A stretch of DNA of 64,000 bases from Dirofilaria immitis (GCA_024305405.1 JAKNDB010000070.1:1404001-1468000), one strand, 5' to 3'; numbered from the stretch's first letter, positions 48,503 to 61,874 are shown. Made by a program: numbers and translations. The notes: generated from the sequence alone by a model not told the origin.

Positions 48503-51500
48503 GAATTGCGTAGCGATTTGCGAATTATTTCCACGTGGTTTATGCCAACGTCGATGTGATGCTAAATTTGCCGGACAGCTAAATACCTGTAATGAAAAAA
48601 ATGAAATTTTAAAATATGACTATTGTAAAGTTAAAAACCAAAAAAAAAACCTTAATTATTAGTGATTGATTAAAATTAAAAATTACATATGAATATAATC
48701 ATATATTCAAAAATTATATCATTCACTATTTTACTCTATCATTTTATCACTTATCACTTTTTTTTTTTTCTATCATTTATCTCTTATTTATTCAAAATTA
48801 TATATTTCTTTGAAACAAATAATTTCGTCATAATTTCAAAAATAACAATTAAACTTTTTTTTTTCTTTAAAAAAATAAATGAAAAAATCACAAATAAAAA
48901 ATATTAGCCGAAAAGGAAACAATTATATTAAAATTATAAAAACAAAAAAAAAAAGAAAAAGAAAATAAAAAAACTTTTATGATAAAATCAAATAATTTAA
49001 TTAATAAAAAATTCGTTAAAAAAAAAAAAGTAATCGAAAAACGAATGATAGTATTTATGCAAATTTTTAAAGTTAATCACAATTTAAACGATGTTTATTT
49101 ATTTGATCATACACATTTATTTACAAATATCAAATTTGGATGATCATAAAATTTGATATGGTACCATTTGCTTTAACTTCATCCGATATATATTATGTAT
49201 CCTAAGATTTTATTCCGATTATTATTGCTCATTATAATTGCGTACTCATCAAAGATTTATTACATAACGGATGATAGAAATGAATTGAAATGCTAATGGT
49301 ACTTCAAAAATTAAACGAACAAGACAAGGCAAAAAGAAAACCCGAGAGAGAGAGAAAGGAAAAAGAGAGAGAGAGAAGAAAACGAAGAAACAAGTTAATA
49401 TCAGTGGGTGGTAAGGTCAAGAAGTAATCAGTTTGACGTATCTTTTTGTCTTTCTTTTTTTTTTTTTTTTATTTCAAAATTCCCTTTATCAATGTTTGTT
49501 TGATGTATTTTACAGACATCAATGTGACATTGAACACCATTTTGATCGCAAATTGCTTACCGAAATTGTCTCCCTCAACGATATAGGATAGGCGAGACAG
49601 GCTTAAAACTAATCATTCCATTCCCGCATGCACCTGCCACTTAATTATGGATTCTCGATGAGATGAAGACGGGGGAAAGAAAAAAAAAAATCAAACGGTT
49701 GGTTGAATCAGATTCTACGCGATTGTTAGTCATACTTGAAAATATGTTTGGTAATATATTTCTACGTTAACTATTTCTATCAAAAAAAAAAATAACGAAT
49801 AATTTATTTGATTTTGAAAACGTAAAATTTTCACGTACGCTTGAAGAAGCAAAATAAAAAAGTTTGAAAGTTTAAAATAACCAAAGCTTTCACATATGCA
49901 TCAGGGAAAAAAAGTTTATGATAAAGAAAAATCTCGATATATGTTGGATAAGAAAAGGAGAAACTATTGAGAAAAAATCATGATTCTCGAAATATCGCTA
50001 AGCATACAATTTAGCTGATGAACAAGTTTGATCAATCATGAATATCTTTTGATAAACTATATTTTATCATATTAATTTATAATATTCAATATACAACTAC
50101 ATGATTTAATTGATGATAAAAATTTGCTAATGAATGATATGAAATTTAATCAGAAGATGAATAATGATAATGATAACCTTATCACATTCTGGACAACGAT
50201 ATTCCTCATGAATAATACGTGGACAACGATGTTGCGCTAATCGAAATACATCATCATATCGAACCTAGCAAATGTTTATATTAACCATTGTTTACAAACA
50301 AATGATATGTTTGATAAGAAAAGAAATTATTATCAAATTCCACATATTCTATGGGAAAAAAATTTGATAGATTTTATAAATTCTCAAATTATAAAAATTT
50401 AAAAGATTAAAATTACAATAATAAATTGATATGAGAAAATAGAGAAAAAAACGACGAAATATCTGAAATGCATTACTTAAATAATTTTTTTAAGTTAAAC
50501 GAATGAACGAAATGTTAATCAAATAATTAATCAGAAATGAATTAATTAATTTTATAATTAAAAATAATTTATTAAAATTTAATACTTTGCATAAGGCACA
50601 TATGCAATCGCCAATTACATTTGTAATTTGCTTAATTTTACGACGACTTTCTTCCGAAACATTTACAAAAATTGCGGTTTCATCTAAATCGGCAGCTGCT
50701 TGTAGCTCATCGGCTGGTGGTAATGTTGATGCTTCCTGTAGGATTTTTTTTTTAAGTAATTTTTCTCAAAAAAATTTTATTTAAATATTTAATAATTTAA
50801 TTAAGCATTTAAAGGAAAAAAAGGAAGACATTCCAAGAATAAACGATTAATTTAAAATAATTTTTTTAATTCAAATTTAAGTATTTAATTCTTTAAGTTA
50901 ATAAATTTTTTTCAATTCAAATTTTATTTTGTTCATTTTTTTCGCTCTCTCTCTCTCTCTTTCTAAGAAAATATTTAATCTTTTAGTTAGAAAGTTTTGC
51001 TTATGAATTTTTAAGTTTTTTTTGGCAAAAATTTTTACCGTATAAAATCGATTTATGTAATTTAAGTAAAATATTAATTGATCATTCTTAACCTATACAA
51101 CATACACATATATATATATATATTTATTTATTTGTTTATTTATTATTTTAGTCTTGAAATTATTGTTAATTAGAGGTAAACATACTTTTATGAACATTCC
51201 CGAGACAGGTGAGCATGTTTCTGAATCATCCATTATACGTCGTGTAATTTTAGTTCGTTTTGATGATAGATCATCAGAACATCGTGATGTAAGTCGTTTC
51301 CGTTCACGCGTTGGCATCACGCAATTATCCGTTGATGTTTCAATTGGTGATACCACCTGTTCGTTTATTTTTAATTTTTATTTCAATTTCATTCTTATAT
51401 TTCGTAATTTCATCGATCAATATTATACCATTACAATATGCGTTTAAATGTTTAAGTGATAAAAAGTGCAAATTTCGATATTAAATTAAAACTTTCTTGA

Positions 51501-52587
51501 TATAATCATTCCTTGGAAAAAAAAAAAGTGCAAATTTAATCAACACAGATAATCACTACTCAAAAAGGTGCAAATTTAATCAACACAGATAATCACTACT
51601 CAAAAAAGTGCAAATTTAATCAACACAGATAATCATTAATCATTACTTTAAAAAAAAAGTGCAAATTTAATCAACACCGATAATCATTAATCATTACTTT
51701 AAAAAAAAGTGCAAATTTAATCAACGAATTTATTTGCATATATTAATTACTAATTGAATAATTCTAAACTTTATTATTTTGACCTTTCTTTCGACTACTA
51801 TTTAAAAAAGTTTGTCTATTAGTTAAATCAAAAAAAAATCTGTGATAAATTTCTAAATCAAACAATATGAATTTATTATTTCTAAATTTAAATTATTCGT
51901 CATAATTTTTATTTACTCAAATTTTCTTTATCAAATTATCAAAATATTTTGGAGATAAGAATTTCGAAAAAAAATTTAGTCAATTCTTAATATTGTAAAA
52001 TTTATCAATAAAGATTATCAATTATATTATTGTTGTTAAAGATAAGTTGTAATATTTTGGAATAGAATCTATTGAATGATTTTCAACAATCATTGAAAAT
52101 ATGATGCTTAATCCAATTAATAAATTAATGATATTATTTTCTCTTTCTTCTCTTTCTCTTGATCTAATCATTTATCATTACTTGATCATGATCATGCTTT
52201 ATTCATGCTATTATCATTTTTATCTTCTCTTAATTTGATCAATTTATTATTGCTTGAATATGATCATACCTTATTTAAGCTATTATTTATAGCTAAGCCC
52301 ATTGCAGACATTTGATTCAAGAATGAATTTAATAAGCTTGGTTGACAAAGCATTTGTAGTTGCATTAGTTGCAACGTTGTCGCATAATCAATCATTGATC
52401 GTGTCGGATTATTGATGGTCGAATAAAAATCCTGCAATCTTGTTGCTGTCATTGTTGTTGTTGTTGTTGGTACTTTTGATACCATTATTGTTGATCCATT
52501 TCGTTCATTTGTGCCACTTGTACATACTTCCGATGTTGTTGGCCTAAGGCCCAAAATACGTTGTACCAAAAAATCACTCATAGACAT
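48290..52587 (-). CDS. egl-46: EGL-46/INSM-type C2H2 zinc-finger transcription factor
   Basis: A neuronal transcription factor of the insulinoma-associated (INSM) family. C. elegans EGL-46 controls neuron fate and neuroblast division with EGL-44. Five exons (minus): 52587-52270, 51356-51186, 50735-50586, 50264-50178, 48586-48290. All phases are 0, with 340 residues and no frame break. The start [10 protein letters not shown] resembles the SNAG repressor motif of INSM proteins. A basic stretch ([17 protein letters not shown]) could be a nuclear signal. The fingers are [20 protein letters not shown] (about 211), [20 protein letters not shown] with RWHKP (about 235) and [20 protein letters not shown] (about 300). 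A Ser/Thr-rich linker of about 30 residues, encoded by a TCA repeat, separates the second and third fingers. It ends HNHNHF. Confidence 0.95.
48424..48501. repeat. (TGA/TCA)n microsatellite inside egl-46 coding exon 5
   Basis: On the coding strand this is about eleven TCA codons, then TCG, ACA and TCA mixtures, giving a poly-Ser/Thr linker. It is in frame and does not disrupt the gene. Confidence 0.95.
51520..51725. repeat. 43-55 bp tandem repeat in egl-46 intron 1
   Basis: Five copies of AAAGTGCAAATTTAATCAAC followed by ACAGATAATCACTACT. The last copies are slightly longer and diverged. Confidence 0.9.
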
Positions 52588-53439
52588 TTTGTTGGAATTT
52601 CGTAATTTCGAAATATTAATTTATCAGTTTAGAATGATAAATATTTTTGCATAAAGATGCATAGTTCTGATTTCAATTTTGATAATTTCAAAGCATTGCT
52701 GCAATATCGATCAGTATGATTTCAATTCCTGTAAATAAGTTTTTTTTTTCTTTTTATATTGATAACAACGATCTGATTCTAAATAAATTTTCAACAAACA
52801 ACGATGCTATAATATGATGAAATTTGAGTGTAAAATTTTAATCAATTAATAAATGGAATATTTAAATTTCAATCAAATTTTCAACAATGATGATAATTGA
52901 AATTTGATAAAATACAGTAGAAGAATTTTGTTTTTTTGTCTTAAATTATATACGGTAAAATTGAACAAACATATCAAATAAAGCAAGCTTAGAATTAAAT
53001 TTATGATTTTATCAATTAGAATCAAATTTATGATTTTATCATAATCAATTAAGTAAGCTTAATAAACATTCGGTAGATAGTGTAGAATCAATAAAATAAT
53101 ACATATATTTAAACTGATATGGATTGATTTGATTTATTTGAATTTTAAATAAAACTTAGAAAGATAAGCAGAGTACGTAAAACCAACCATTCATCTATCA
53201 ATCCACTTATTTATCAATTCATTCATCTATTTATCTTCTAATTTAAAAAAGAAAAAAACGATGAATGAATGAGTAGATTCTGAAGTAATTAGGAATATTT
53301 AAAATTCAAAAATTAAATTTAAAACACTAAAAATCATTTCCAAAAAAAAAGCAAAACAATTGAATTTTTATAAAAAAAAATTCCAACATTTCAAAAGATC
53401 AAACTTAATCAAATTTTTTATAAAACATATTGATAAAAA

Positions 53440-53560
53440 AGCCATTCCAATCTATCGATCTTAAATAATCCTTTAAAAAAACCATTCCAATCTATCGATC
53501 TTAAATAATCCTTTAAAAAAACCATTCCAATCTTTCGATCTAAAATAATCCCTAAAAAAA
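53440..53560. repeat. Three copies of a 38-bp unit
   Basis: AAACCATTCCAATCTATCGA followed by TCTTAAATAATCC, tandem and nearly identical. Confidence 0.9.
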
Positions 53561-54649
53561 AACCAAATTATATTCAAAAATCATCGCTCAGTTAATATTA
53601 TCAATATTTAACCTTTAACCTTTACATATTATATTTTATGAATTATAGAAAATTTTTCATTTGATAAAAATGAAAAATTTATTTAAATGATAAAAGTTAT
53701 TTAAGTGATAAAAATTGCTAAAATAGAAATATTTCCAAGAAAGACAAAAATTAGTAATACAATTGAAATTGCTTATTAGAAGTATCCAAAATTTCTCCAA
53801 ATGATATCTTTATCATTGATAATTTCTATTCCTATAAAATATATTTCGAAAATTACACAAATATATGCTTTTAAAAAAAAAGAAAAAATAATGCAATTGA
53901 AATTGTTGCAAATTTTTCTCGAGCAAACAAATGATATTTTCTAATAACTTTTTAACATAAGAAATTAAATTAATCAAAATTATGTCTTATCATTAATAAT
54001 ATCTAACCGTAATTAAATGTAGATATAAAAATAGCTAGCCAAAAATTTGTCACCTTATCATTGATAATATCAAGCTATAATTAAATGTAGATATAAAGAT
54101 ATCTTTCAAATTATTTGCCCACACCGTATTCCTCCAATACATTTTCTCTTGCAGCAAATTTCGTTGACAGTTTGTTGGAAGAGAGACGAATGATATTCAT
54201 ATTTTTGCTCCACCCAATCATCACAATTTTCAACCCACGGGCAAGAACTAACCCATCTTATTTTCTCGATCCATTCAACAATCCATCCCCTAATAATCTC
54301 ATCCAATCAAATTATTCAATGATTTGTTTAAAGGCGGTTCAAACATTTTTGATTGATTCAAATTTTCTCGAAAAATATTTCGTGTCGAGAAAAGCAAAAA
54401 TGAAAATTCCGATTTTTAGGCTATTCATTTTTATGCATTAATTATGCTAATGTTTTTAGTATGTAAAAATTAAAATTTTCTTTTAAGAAATTGAACGAAG
54501 AAAAAAAAAAAAAAGAAAGAAAGAATGAGGAAGATCAAAGGATTTTGATAATCCGTTCGAAATTTCAAATACCATCTGGATGATTTCATTTAATAAATCT
54601 TTTTTCCTTATCCATTTAAGGAATCAGTCGAGAAAGGCGATAAATGAAT

Positions 54650-54795
54650 TAAATACTATTCGATCAAATATTTAAATATAAATACTACTCGATCAGAGAT
54701 TTAAATATAAATATTATTCGATCAAATATTTAAATATAAATACTATTCGATCAAATATTTAAGTATAAATACTATTCGATCAAATATTTAAGTAC
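54650..54795. repeat. 29-bp repeat, five copies
   Basis: Units of TACTATTCGATCAAATATTT followed by AAATATAAA. Confidence 0.9.
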
Positions 54796-55384
54796 ATGTA
54801 ATAACAACAGATTTTGATTTGAATTTCTTTTCATTTTTTTCGTATATCTTTTTTGACTTTAAAATTAATTTAAAACTTTCTTTTTGAATGTTGCAAAAAG
54901 ATTTCTTTTTTTTCATAAAAGTTACAAATATCTAAATGAAATTAGAAACATTAAAGTTTATAAATTAGCAACCTGAAATTCAATTATAAACTAATCTAAA
55001 CTATGCAACTTTTCCTAACTTATTAGTCTTAAATTGTAAATTGATAAGACTTTGATTATTAAATTAATTGATAATAAATTAAATCAAATTAAATTTTATT
55101 AGCTTAAATTAAATTAGAACAATTTTTATAAATCTATTTATAGTTTTTCTTTTCAAGTTTTACCATAAATTTACGTTAGACAACAAATTTCATTAATTTT
55201 CTCTCGTTCACACTGTTGTAGGAGTAATTTGTTTAAATTTTCTTTATCATTGATAAATTTAAATTTGAAAAAAGACGATCTTGAGATATACTTTTCAAGA
55301 AAATGGATTATTACACTTTGAACTCTCTCATAATCATTCTTATCTGTTAGCATAACTATGATATGTATTTATTCATTCATTAAT

Positions 55385-55424
55385 CATAGATAGAGATAGA
55401 GAAAGAGATAGAGATAGAGATAGC
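55385..55424. repeat. (GATAGA)n microsatellite
   Basis: A short run of AGATAGAGATAGAG. Confidence 0.85.
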
Positions 55425-55649
55425 GAATAAATATATATTTTATTTAAAATCATTTCATCTCCATACAATCAATACTTTAATCAATGTGGTAAAAGTGATG
55501 CAAATGATTATTATGATAGATGAAAGAATTAGTTAAAATATCCTATCTTTAAATTAAAATATCAATTAAATTTGATCAATGTTTATTTGATTATTATGAT
55601 AAGAAATTATATAGCACTATTCTTTCAATCATTTATTTCAATCAATTCC

Positions 55650-55765
55650 CTTTAATCTATATGATGATGATAAAAATATTTGATAACAATGTAATAATGA
55701 TACATAATCACTTTAATCTATATGATGATGATAAAAATATGTGATAACAATGTAATAATGATATA
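55650..55765. repeat. Tandem duplication of about 59 bp
   Basis: CTTTAATCTATATGATGATG followed by ATAAAAATATTTGATAACAA occurs twice. Confidence 0.85.
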
Positions 55766-56189
55766 TAGTTTTATCATATATCATACATATATGAAATAAA
55801 AAAATAAGAAAAAAATTGAATGAATAATAGAAAAGGATTGAATAAATTTTTATTTGACCTTTTAAAGGATTAGTTTAGAAGTCAAATACAATATTGTCAA
55901 AATGAACGATTAGACCATATTGCGGGAAAGTATTAAAACATTATAATTCAATTGATAATCAATTCACTTTCCTTTATAACAATTCATTCCATATGTTCAA
56001 ATCTTTTATTGTATTGAATGAACAAAAAAATAAAAAAAATAAAAAGATCTAATGATATTTGGATTTTGTATGAAAATAAATGAATGTAAAAAATTTTAGG
56101 GAAAAATTTTGGGAAGCAATCTGTTCGTCTCGAGCAGTTAATATAATTCATATAATACCATATGACATATGTTATATTTTACTATATCA

Positions 56190-57100
56190 AATAAAATACT
56201 CTCATACGTTAATTTATCCATACATCGATAGACATTAACTATTATTTACTTCCTTCTATCAGAGTTATTCTAAAAATTAATTGAAATTTTAACATCTATT
56301 TAAGATGATATTTTATCATTTACAATATTCATTGCAAGAATTATAATTACCATATCATCATCATCATTATTATCATTATCATTATTATCATAATTAGCGT
56401 ATCATCATTATCATTATTGTCACTGCTATCATCATTACTATCGTCATCATCATCCTCATCATCATAACCATCATCATACTCCCATACGTTAATTTATCCA
56501 TACATAGAACATTACTAATATTTACTCCTTCTATCATAATTATTCTAAAAATTAGTTGAAATTTCAACAACTATTTAAGCATAAATAATAACGATAATGA
56601 TGATATTTTAGTATATCGTCATCATTATCATTATTGTCATAACTAGCGTATCATCATTATAACTGTTGTCGCTACTATCATCATCATCATCCTCATCATC
56701 ATAACCATCATCATCATCATCAGCAGTATCATTAATCGGTACTATCGTTATCATTATTCCTATCATCATAACTATATCATCATCATTATCATTATTGTCA
56801 TAACCAACGTATCATCACTATCATTGTTGTCATTACTATCGTCATAACTATCATCATCATAATCACCATCATCATTATCATTATCATAATCGCCGTTGTC
56901 AACAGCATATCATTGTTATCAATGAATTCTCATCATCATTGTTTAGCACGCTAGTATTATCATTATTAGCATACTACAATTATCATCACTATCATTCGTT
57001 ATCAATTAGCACACTATCATCATTATCATCATTAGCAACATTGTCATTAACGATATCATCGTTATCATCAGCAGATCATTATCATTATCATCATTATCAT
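56190..57100. repeat. ATC-rich low-complexity tract with an embedded duplication
   Basis: Long stretches of ATCATCATT and ATTATCATT. A segment starting CATACGTTAATTTATCCATA at about 56204 recurs at about 56483, so a unit near 280 bp was duplicated within the tract. Confidence 0.8.
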
Positions 57101-57606
57101 CTTATAATTGCTAATCTTGATGTATTGCATTAAATTAAAGTTAATTTTCTAAGACTAAAAAAGGGAAATTTTCCATGATATATTACATAGATAATAAATT
57201 TGTAAAAGAGGAATGAATAAGCAATTATTTCAAAATGATACGGTAGTAATCTGTACAAATTACCGTTTTTCCTTCTTATTTTTTTTTTTTTTCTTCTTGT
57301 AACCCATTCTTAATTAATGACCGTTCATTAGGGAGTGTGAATGATCGTTTGGATATTACGTAAAAGAAACGATCAATCGTTATTATCTTCTTCTTCTATT
57401 TTCTTATATCCGTTTATTCATTCCTTCTTCAATGGAACAGCTGCAAATTTCTTCTACTTATCATTACATAACTGATCAAATATTTTATATATTTATATAT
57501 ACACATATAATCCATTTTATTTTGTCAATCATTTTTTTTTTTGTAAATTTCAAATTTAATTTTTAACGCTTAAAATGAAATGAAAAACGAAAGAATGAAT
57601 AAAGAC

Positions 57607-57607
<1 letters not shown>

Positions 57608-57704
<97 letters not shown>

Positions 57705-57720
57705 GTAATAATAATAATAT

Positions 57721-57753
<33 letters not shown>

Positions 57754-57765
57754 TTAGTAACAATA
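57608..57765. repeat. (AAT)n microsatellite, about 150 bp
   Basis: A near-pure run with a few interruptions, ending about 30 bp from tRNA-Asp. Confidence 0.95.
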
Positions 57766-57794
57766 ATAATAAAATATCACTACGAAAAAGCTGT

Positions 57795-57865
57795 CTCCCC
57801 GGCCGGAATCGAACCCGGGTCTCGCACGTGACAGGCGCGGATACTCACCACTATACTACCGAGGA
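57795..57865 (-). tRNA. tRNA-Asp (anticodon GTC)
   Basis: Read on the minus strand it starts TCCTCGGTAGTATAGTGGTG, has an anticodon loop CTGTCAC and box B GGTTCGATTCC, and ends GGGGAG. The acceptor stem TCCTCGG/CCGGGGA pairs fully. A TTTTT terminator follows at 57788-57784. It is 71 nt. The T stem is one base short: CCGGG faces CCGG where CCCGG is expected, consistent with a lost C at 57805-57806. Confidence 0.93.
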
Positions 57866-58253
57866 CTACATCTACGTTGGCAATTTAATTTCTGATATAA
57901 AATTTCTATTTTAAGTATAAACAATTTTTAAGTATTCAATTATGATATAAAATTAAATAATGCAATAGATATATCAATTGGTTAATGTTTTGTTTGAATT
58001 TTTCTATTGATTAAAACTAAAAATTCAAGCTGTTATTGGTTAATATTTGAAAATTATTTCATTTTAAAATTTGATGTATTTTTTTAGTTCTCGACATTAA
58101 TTGCAATCACTGACCGAACGAAGAATAATCTATTTTGAATCACAATTTAAGAAATTATCAAATTATTTATCACTTATATTGATAATAATCAGCATTAAGA
58201 CATCATTGCTAAGCATTTCTAATGAATAAATAAAAGAATGCAGTCAAGTCATA

Positions 58254-58329
58254 TTTCCCGATCGGGAGATTGAATCAAGGGTTTGTATGTGACAGGCATG
58301 GATGGATATTTACGACTACACTATCGAAT
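58254..58329 (-). pseudogene. Decayed tRNA-Asp copy
   Basis: The plus-strand text keeps TGTGACAGGCATGGAT around the anticodon loop, ACGACTACACTATCGA at the D-arm and TTGAATCAAGGGTTTG at the T-arm, in the same order as the intact tRNA 390 bp away. Many substitutions destroy the stems. Some flanking bases also match (GGCAATTTAATT against GGGCAATGAATT). Confidence 0.85.
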
Positions 58330-58547
58330 GTAATGGGCAATGAATTATTGCGTGAAATTGAAATTGATATTTTAAGTTATCAATTTCATGTATTAAATTA
58401 TATATTTATAAATTGAATTAATAATATTTACTCAATAATCTATTAGTAAAACTTTTTGGCAATCATATAAACTTAGCAATAAATTCAACGTAATGGTTTT
58501 TTATTAATTATTGCTAAAATTATCATATCTTTAATTCTTATCATTAA

Positions 58548-58915
58548 TTGTCGCTATCTTATCGATGTATAATAATGATAGTTTTTAAATGTTATTATTT
58601 ATTACTTGTATAGAAAAAAAATGATAATGATTGAAATGGCTTTATATTAGTAAGCAAAATAAGCAAGCATTAAAATAATAATGATAAGATTTCAAAAATA
58701 TTCTTAATTATTATCATTAATTATCGCTCTCTTATCGATGTATAATAATGATAATTTTTAAATGTTATTATTTATTACTTGTATAGAAAAAAAATGATAA
58801 TGATTGAAATGGCTTTATCTTATCGATGTATAATAATGATAATTTTTAAATGTTATTATTTATTACTTGTATAGAAAAAAATGATAATGATTGAAATGGC
58901 TTTATATTAGTAAGG
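58548..58915. repeat. Three copies of a segment of about 100 bp
   Basis: Each has CTTATCGATGTATAATAATG, then TTATTACTTGTATAGAAAAA, then TGATTGAAATGGCTTTAT. The last two copies are directly adjacent. Confidence 0.9.
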
Positions 58916-60529
58916 AAAATGAGCAAATAATAATATTATTGCTAAACATTAAAATGAATTTTTTTTTAAACATTCTTTTTTAATTGGAATGATTAAATTT
59001 TTATTGAAATGTAATTTTGTTCTGCTCCTATAGGAATATCAATTGTAAAATTGATATCCATGCATTTTGCGATGATAATTTTGGACATTTTGGACATGGA
59101 ATAGCAGATGGTCACTTATAATGGAGCCAGTGGAAACATTGAAGGCAGGTGGATCAATTGGAAGGAAGGGAGGAGGAAAAAGGTCATCCGAGGTCGATAA
59201 CAGTTTCTCAATATCCTGTCTCTAACTCTCCTAATTCACAATAGGACCAAGTGTAATTAGCATGAATACATTACGCTTGTTACTGATTACTTAAAGCTTA
59301 TTTATTTATGCTAAATGGAGTTAGTTATTTGTTTCTTCGTCCTTTGACCTTTCGCTACAGTATTCATCGTGTAATGCTTAGAACAAAGTATGCTATTTCA
59401 GAAAATTATTAACTATTTTGCTAATGGAAAAAATAAAAATGGAAATAATTAAAAATTAATGTAAGAGTACTGTAATAGACTGATAATAATCATATGTATC
59501 TATTATCAGAGTGATGTTATCATCTTCTCATGCAATCAATCGAATAATTTTTATTTTAATTAATTAATTAATTAGTCAATTAATTTTAATAAATTGTATG
59601 AAATTTAATCAAACGGCATGATCGATTAGCATGAAATTACGGTAAAAAAATAAATTGTATCATGAAATGATGGTATGAAATTACGGTAAAAAAAAAGGAA
59701 ACGAAAGAATTAGATGAAAATTAGCAAAACAAATTTGGATTAATTGAAAAATTGGCCAGATGATCTATTCTCTTCTTTAGTTTCAAAATGAATTGAGAAT
59801 AGTAGGAAATGAACAGATGTTGTTGCCCTTGGCAATGTCCTCTCTTTAGATAATGCCAATCGCATAATTGTCAGGCCAAGCTGCCATTGCTCGATTTTGG
59901 ACACAAAATATGACAACAAACCGTTCTACGACAACAACATTTCAGTGATAAACATTTGATGAGATAGCAAAATTGCTAAACAAATTTTTAAAATATTTGA
60001 TAAAAATTTGAATTACATAATCTACCAATAGTACATTTTTACATTACATCCATTGTATGTGTATCATTATAAAAACAACAATTAAATATCATGATTATGT
60101 ACAGCTATTATAATTATATTATTATAGGAATAACAATCAAATATTATAATTAATTGAATTCAACTATACGTATGAATAAAAATTGTATAAAATGATCATA
60201 TAATCGTTATTATAAAAATAACGATTATAATTGTTGCGATTAAATCAAATTAAATATAATGAATAAAAATATGCATAATTATTGTATCACTGTAAAACAG
60301 TGATGATTTAATATTATGATTAATTTAATATAGTTAAATATATGATTAATTATATAGCTAATGTAATTAAATACATGAATAAAGATAAAACTATTAAAAT
60401 ATACATTATTAAAGGAATGATAATTATATAATTTGAAAAGAATGGGAAATTAAATACTAGATATCGATATAATTTATTTTAATTATGTATATTTATTGTA
60501 TACGTACTAAAATTAACAATTAAATATTT

Positions 60530-61190
60530 ATGATTAATTAATTTCAATTAATTACCATTGCATAAATATATATAATATATGCATGAAATAATGTATTGCA
60601 TCCGATTAAATATTATGATTAATTAATTTCAATTAATTATATATATAAATACATATATGCATGAAATAATGTATAGCTATTGCATCCGTTATCATAACGA
60701 AAAAAACGATTAAATATTATGATTAATTAATTTCAATTAATTACCTTTGCATAAATATATATATATACATAAAAATAATGTATAGCTATTGCATCCGATT
60801 AAATATTATGATTAATTAATTTCAATTAATTATATATATATAAATACATATATGCATGAAATAATGTATAGCTATTGCATCCGGTATCATAACAAAAAAC
60901 GATTAAATATTATGATTAATTAATTTCAATTAATTACCATTGCATAAATATATATATATATATATACATAAATAATGTGTAGCTATTGCATCCGATTAAA
61001 TATTATGATTAATTAATTTCAATTAATTACCTTTGCATAAATATATATATATACATGAAATAATGTATAGCTATTGCATCTGGTATCATCGTAAAAAAAC
61101 GATTAAATATTATGATTAATTAATTTCAATTAATTACTTTGCATAAATACATATTATATGCATGCAATAATGTACATCTATGGTGTATAA
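60530..61190. repeat. Array of about seven 90-100 bp units with an inverted-repeat core
   Basis: Each unit contains GATTAAATATTATGATTAAT then TAATTAATTTCAATTAATTA, whose 9-bp arms are perfect inverted repeats. ATAATGTATAGCTATTGCAT follows. Short (TA)n runs vary between units. Confidence 0.9.
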
Positions 61191-61874
61191 ATATATATAA
61201 TTATAAAAAATAGCAATTAAATGTTTATGATTATTTAATTCCAATTAATTATATATGTATATATGTACAAATACATAAATGAATAAAAATAATGTATAGC
61301 TATTGTATTTATATCATTTTTAATAAATAACAATTATATTTTATGATTAGTTATAATTTAATTATATTTTTATGATTAATTTAATTTAATTATAATTTAA
61401 TTATTCATATATAAATATAAAAAAATGATATATAGCTATTATATAACATTCCGATACGTCCAAAGTCTTCAACGTTAACCATTGCGACACTCCTTTTTTT
61501 CTTTTTTTTTTTTGTCATTTATCATTTTTGATAAATTATTTACGGTCAAAATGAAAATATAATTTTTGAATAAAATATGCTTCCATTATTTACATTGAAC
61601 ATGAAAAATTAGTGATAAATTAAAAGGCATAAGGATATTTGATGGTTTTGATCAAAGTAATTTATATTCAATGATTGCATTTGAGATGGAGCAGATGTAT
61701 CTCGAGAAAGAGAGATGGAATGAGAATGGAACGACAAATCATATACCAGCTGCTTTCTAATGAAAACGATAATGATAAAAGTAAGATGAACCTAATTCAA
61801 ACTATAGTTATCCTAAATTAATCATATCATTTCCAAACTTGTCCTATTACAAAAATGTGAAAGGTTAAAATATG

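Larger units (their letters stand above)
52588..57794. other. Upstream region of egl-46 and intergenic DNA
   Basis: 5.2 kb upstream of the egl-46 start codon, probably holding its promoter. It contains repeats listed separately and a less AT-rich patch at 54095-54300. The open frames there do not resemble known proteins. Confidence 0.6.

Noticed and set aside
56939..57133. 64-codon open frame
   Set aside because: It is a translation of ATC/ATT low-complexity DNA.
57563..57763. Poly-isoleucine open frame
   Set aside because: It is a translation of the (AAT)n microsatellite.
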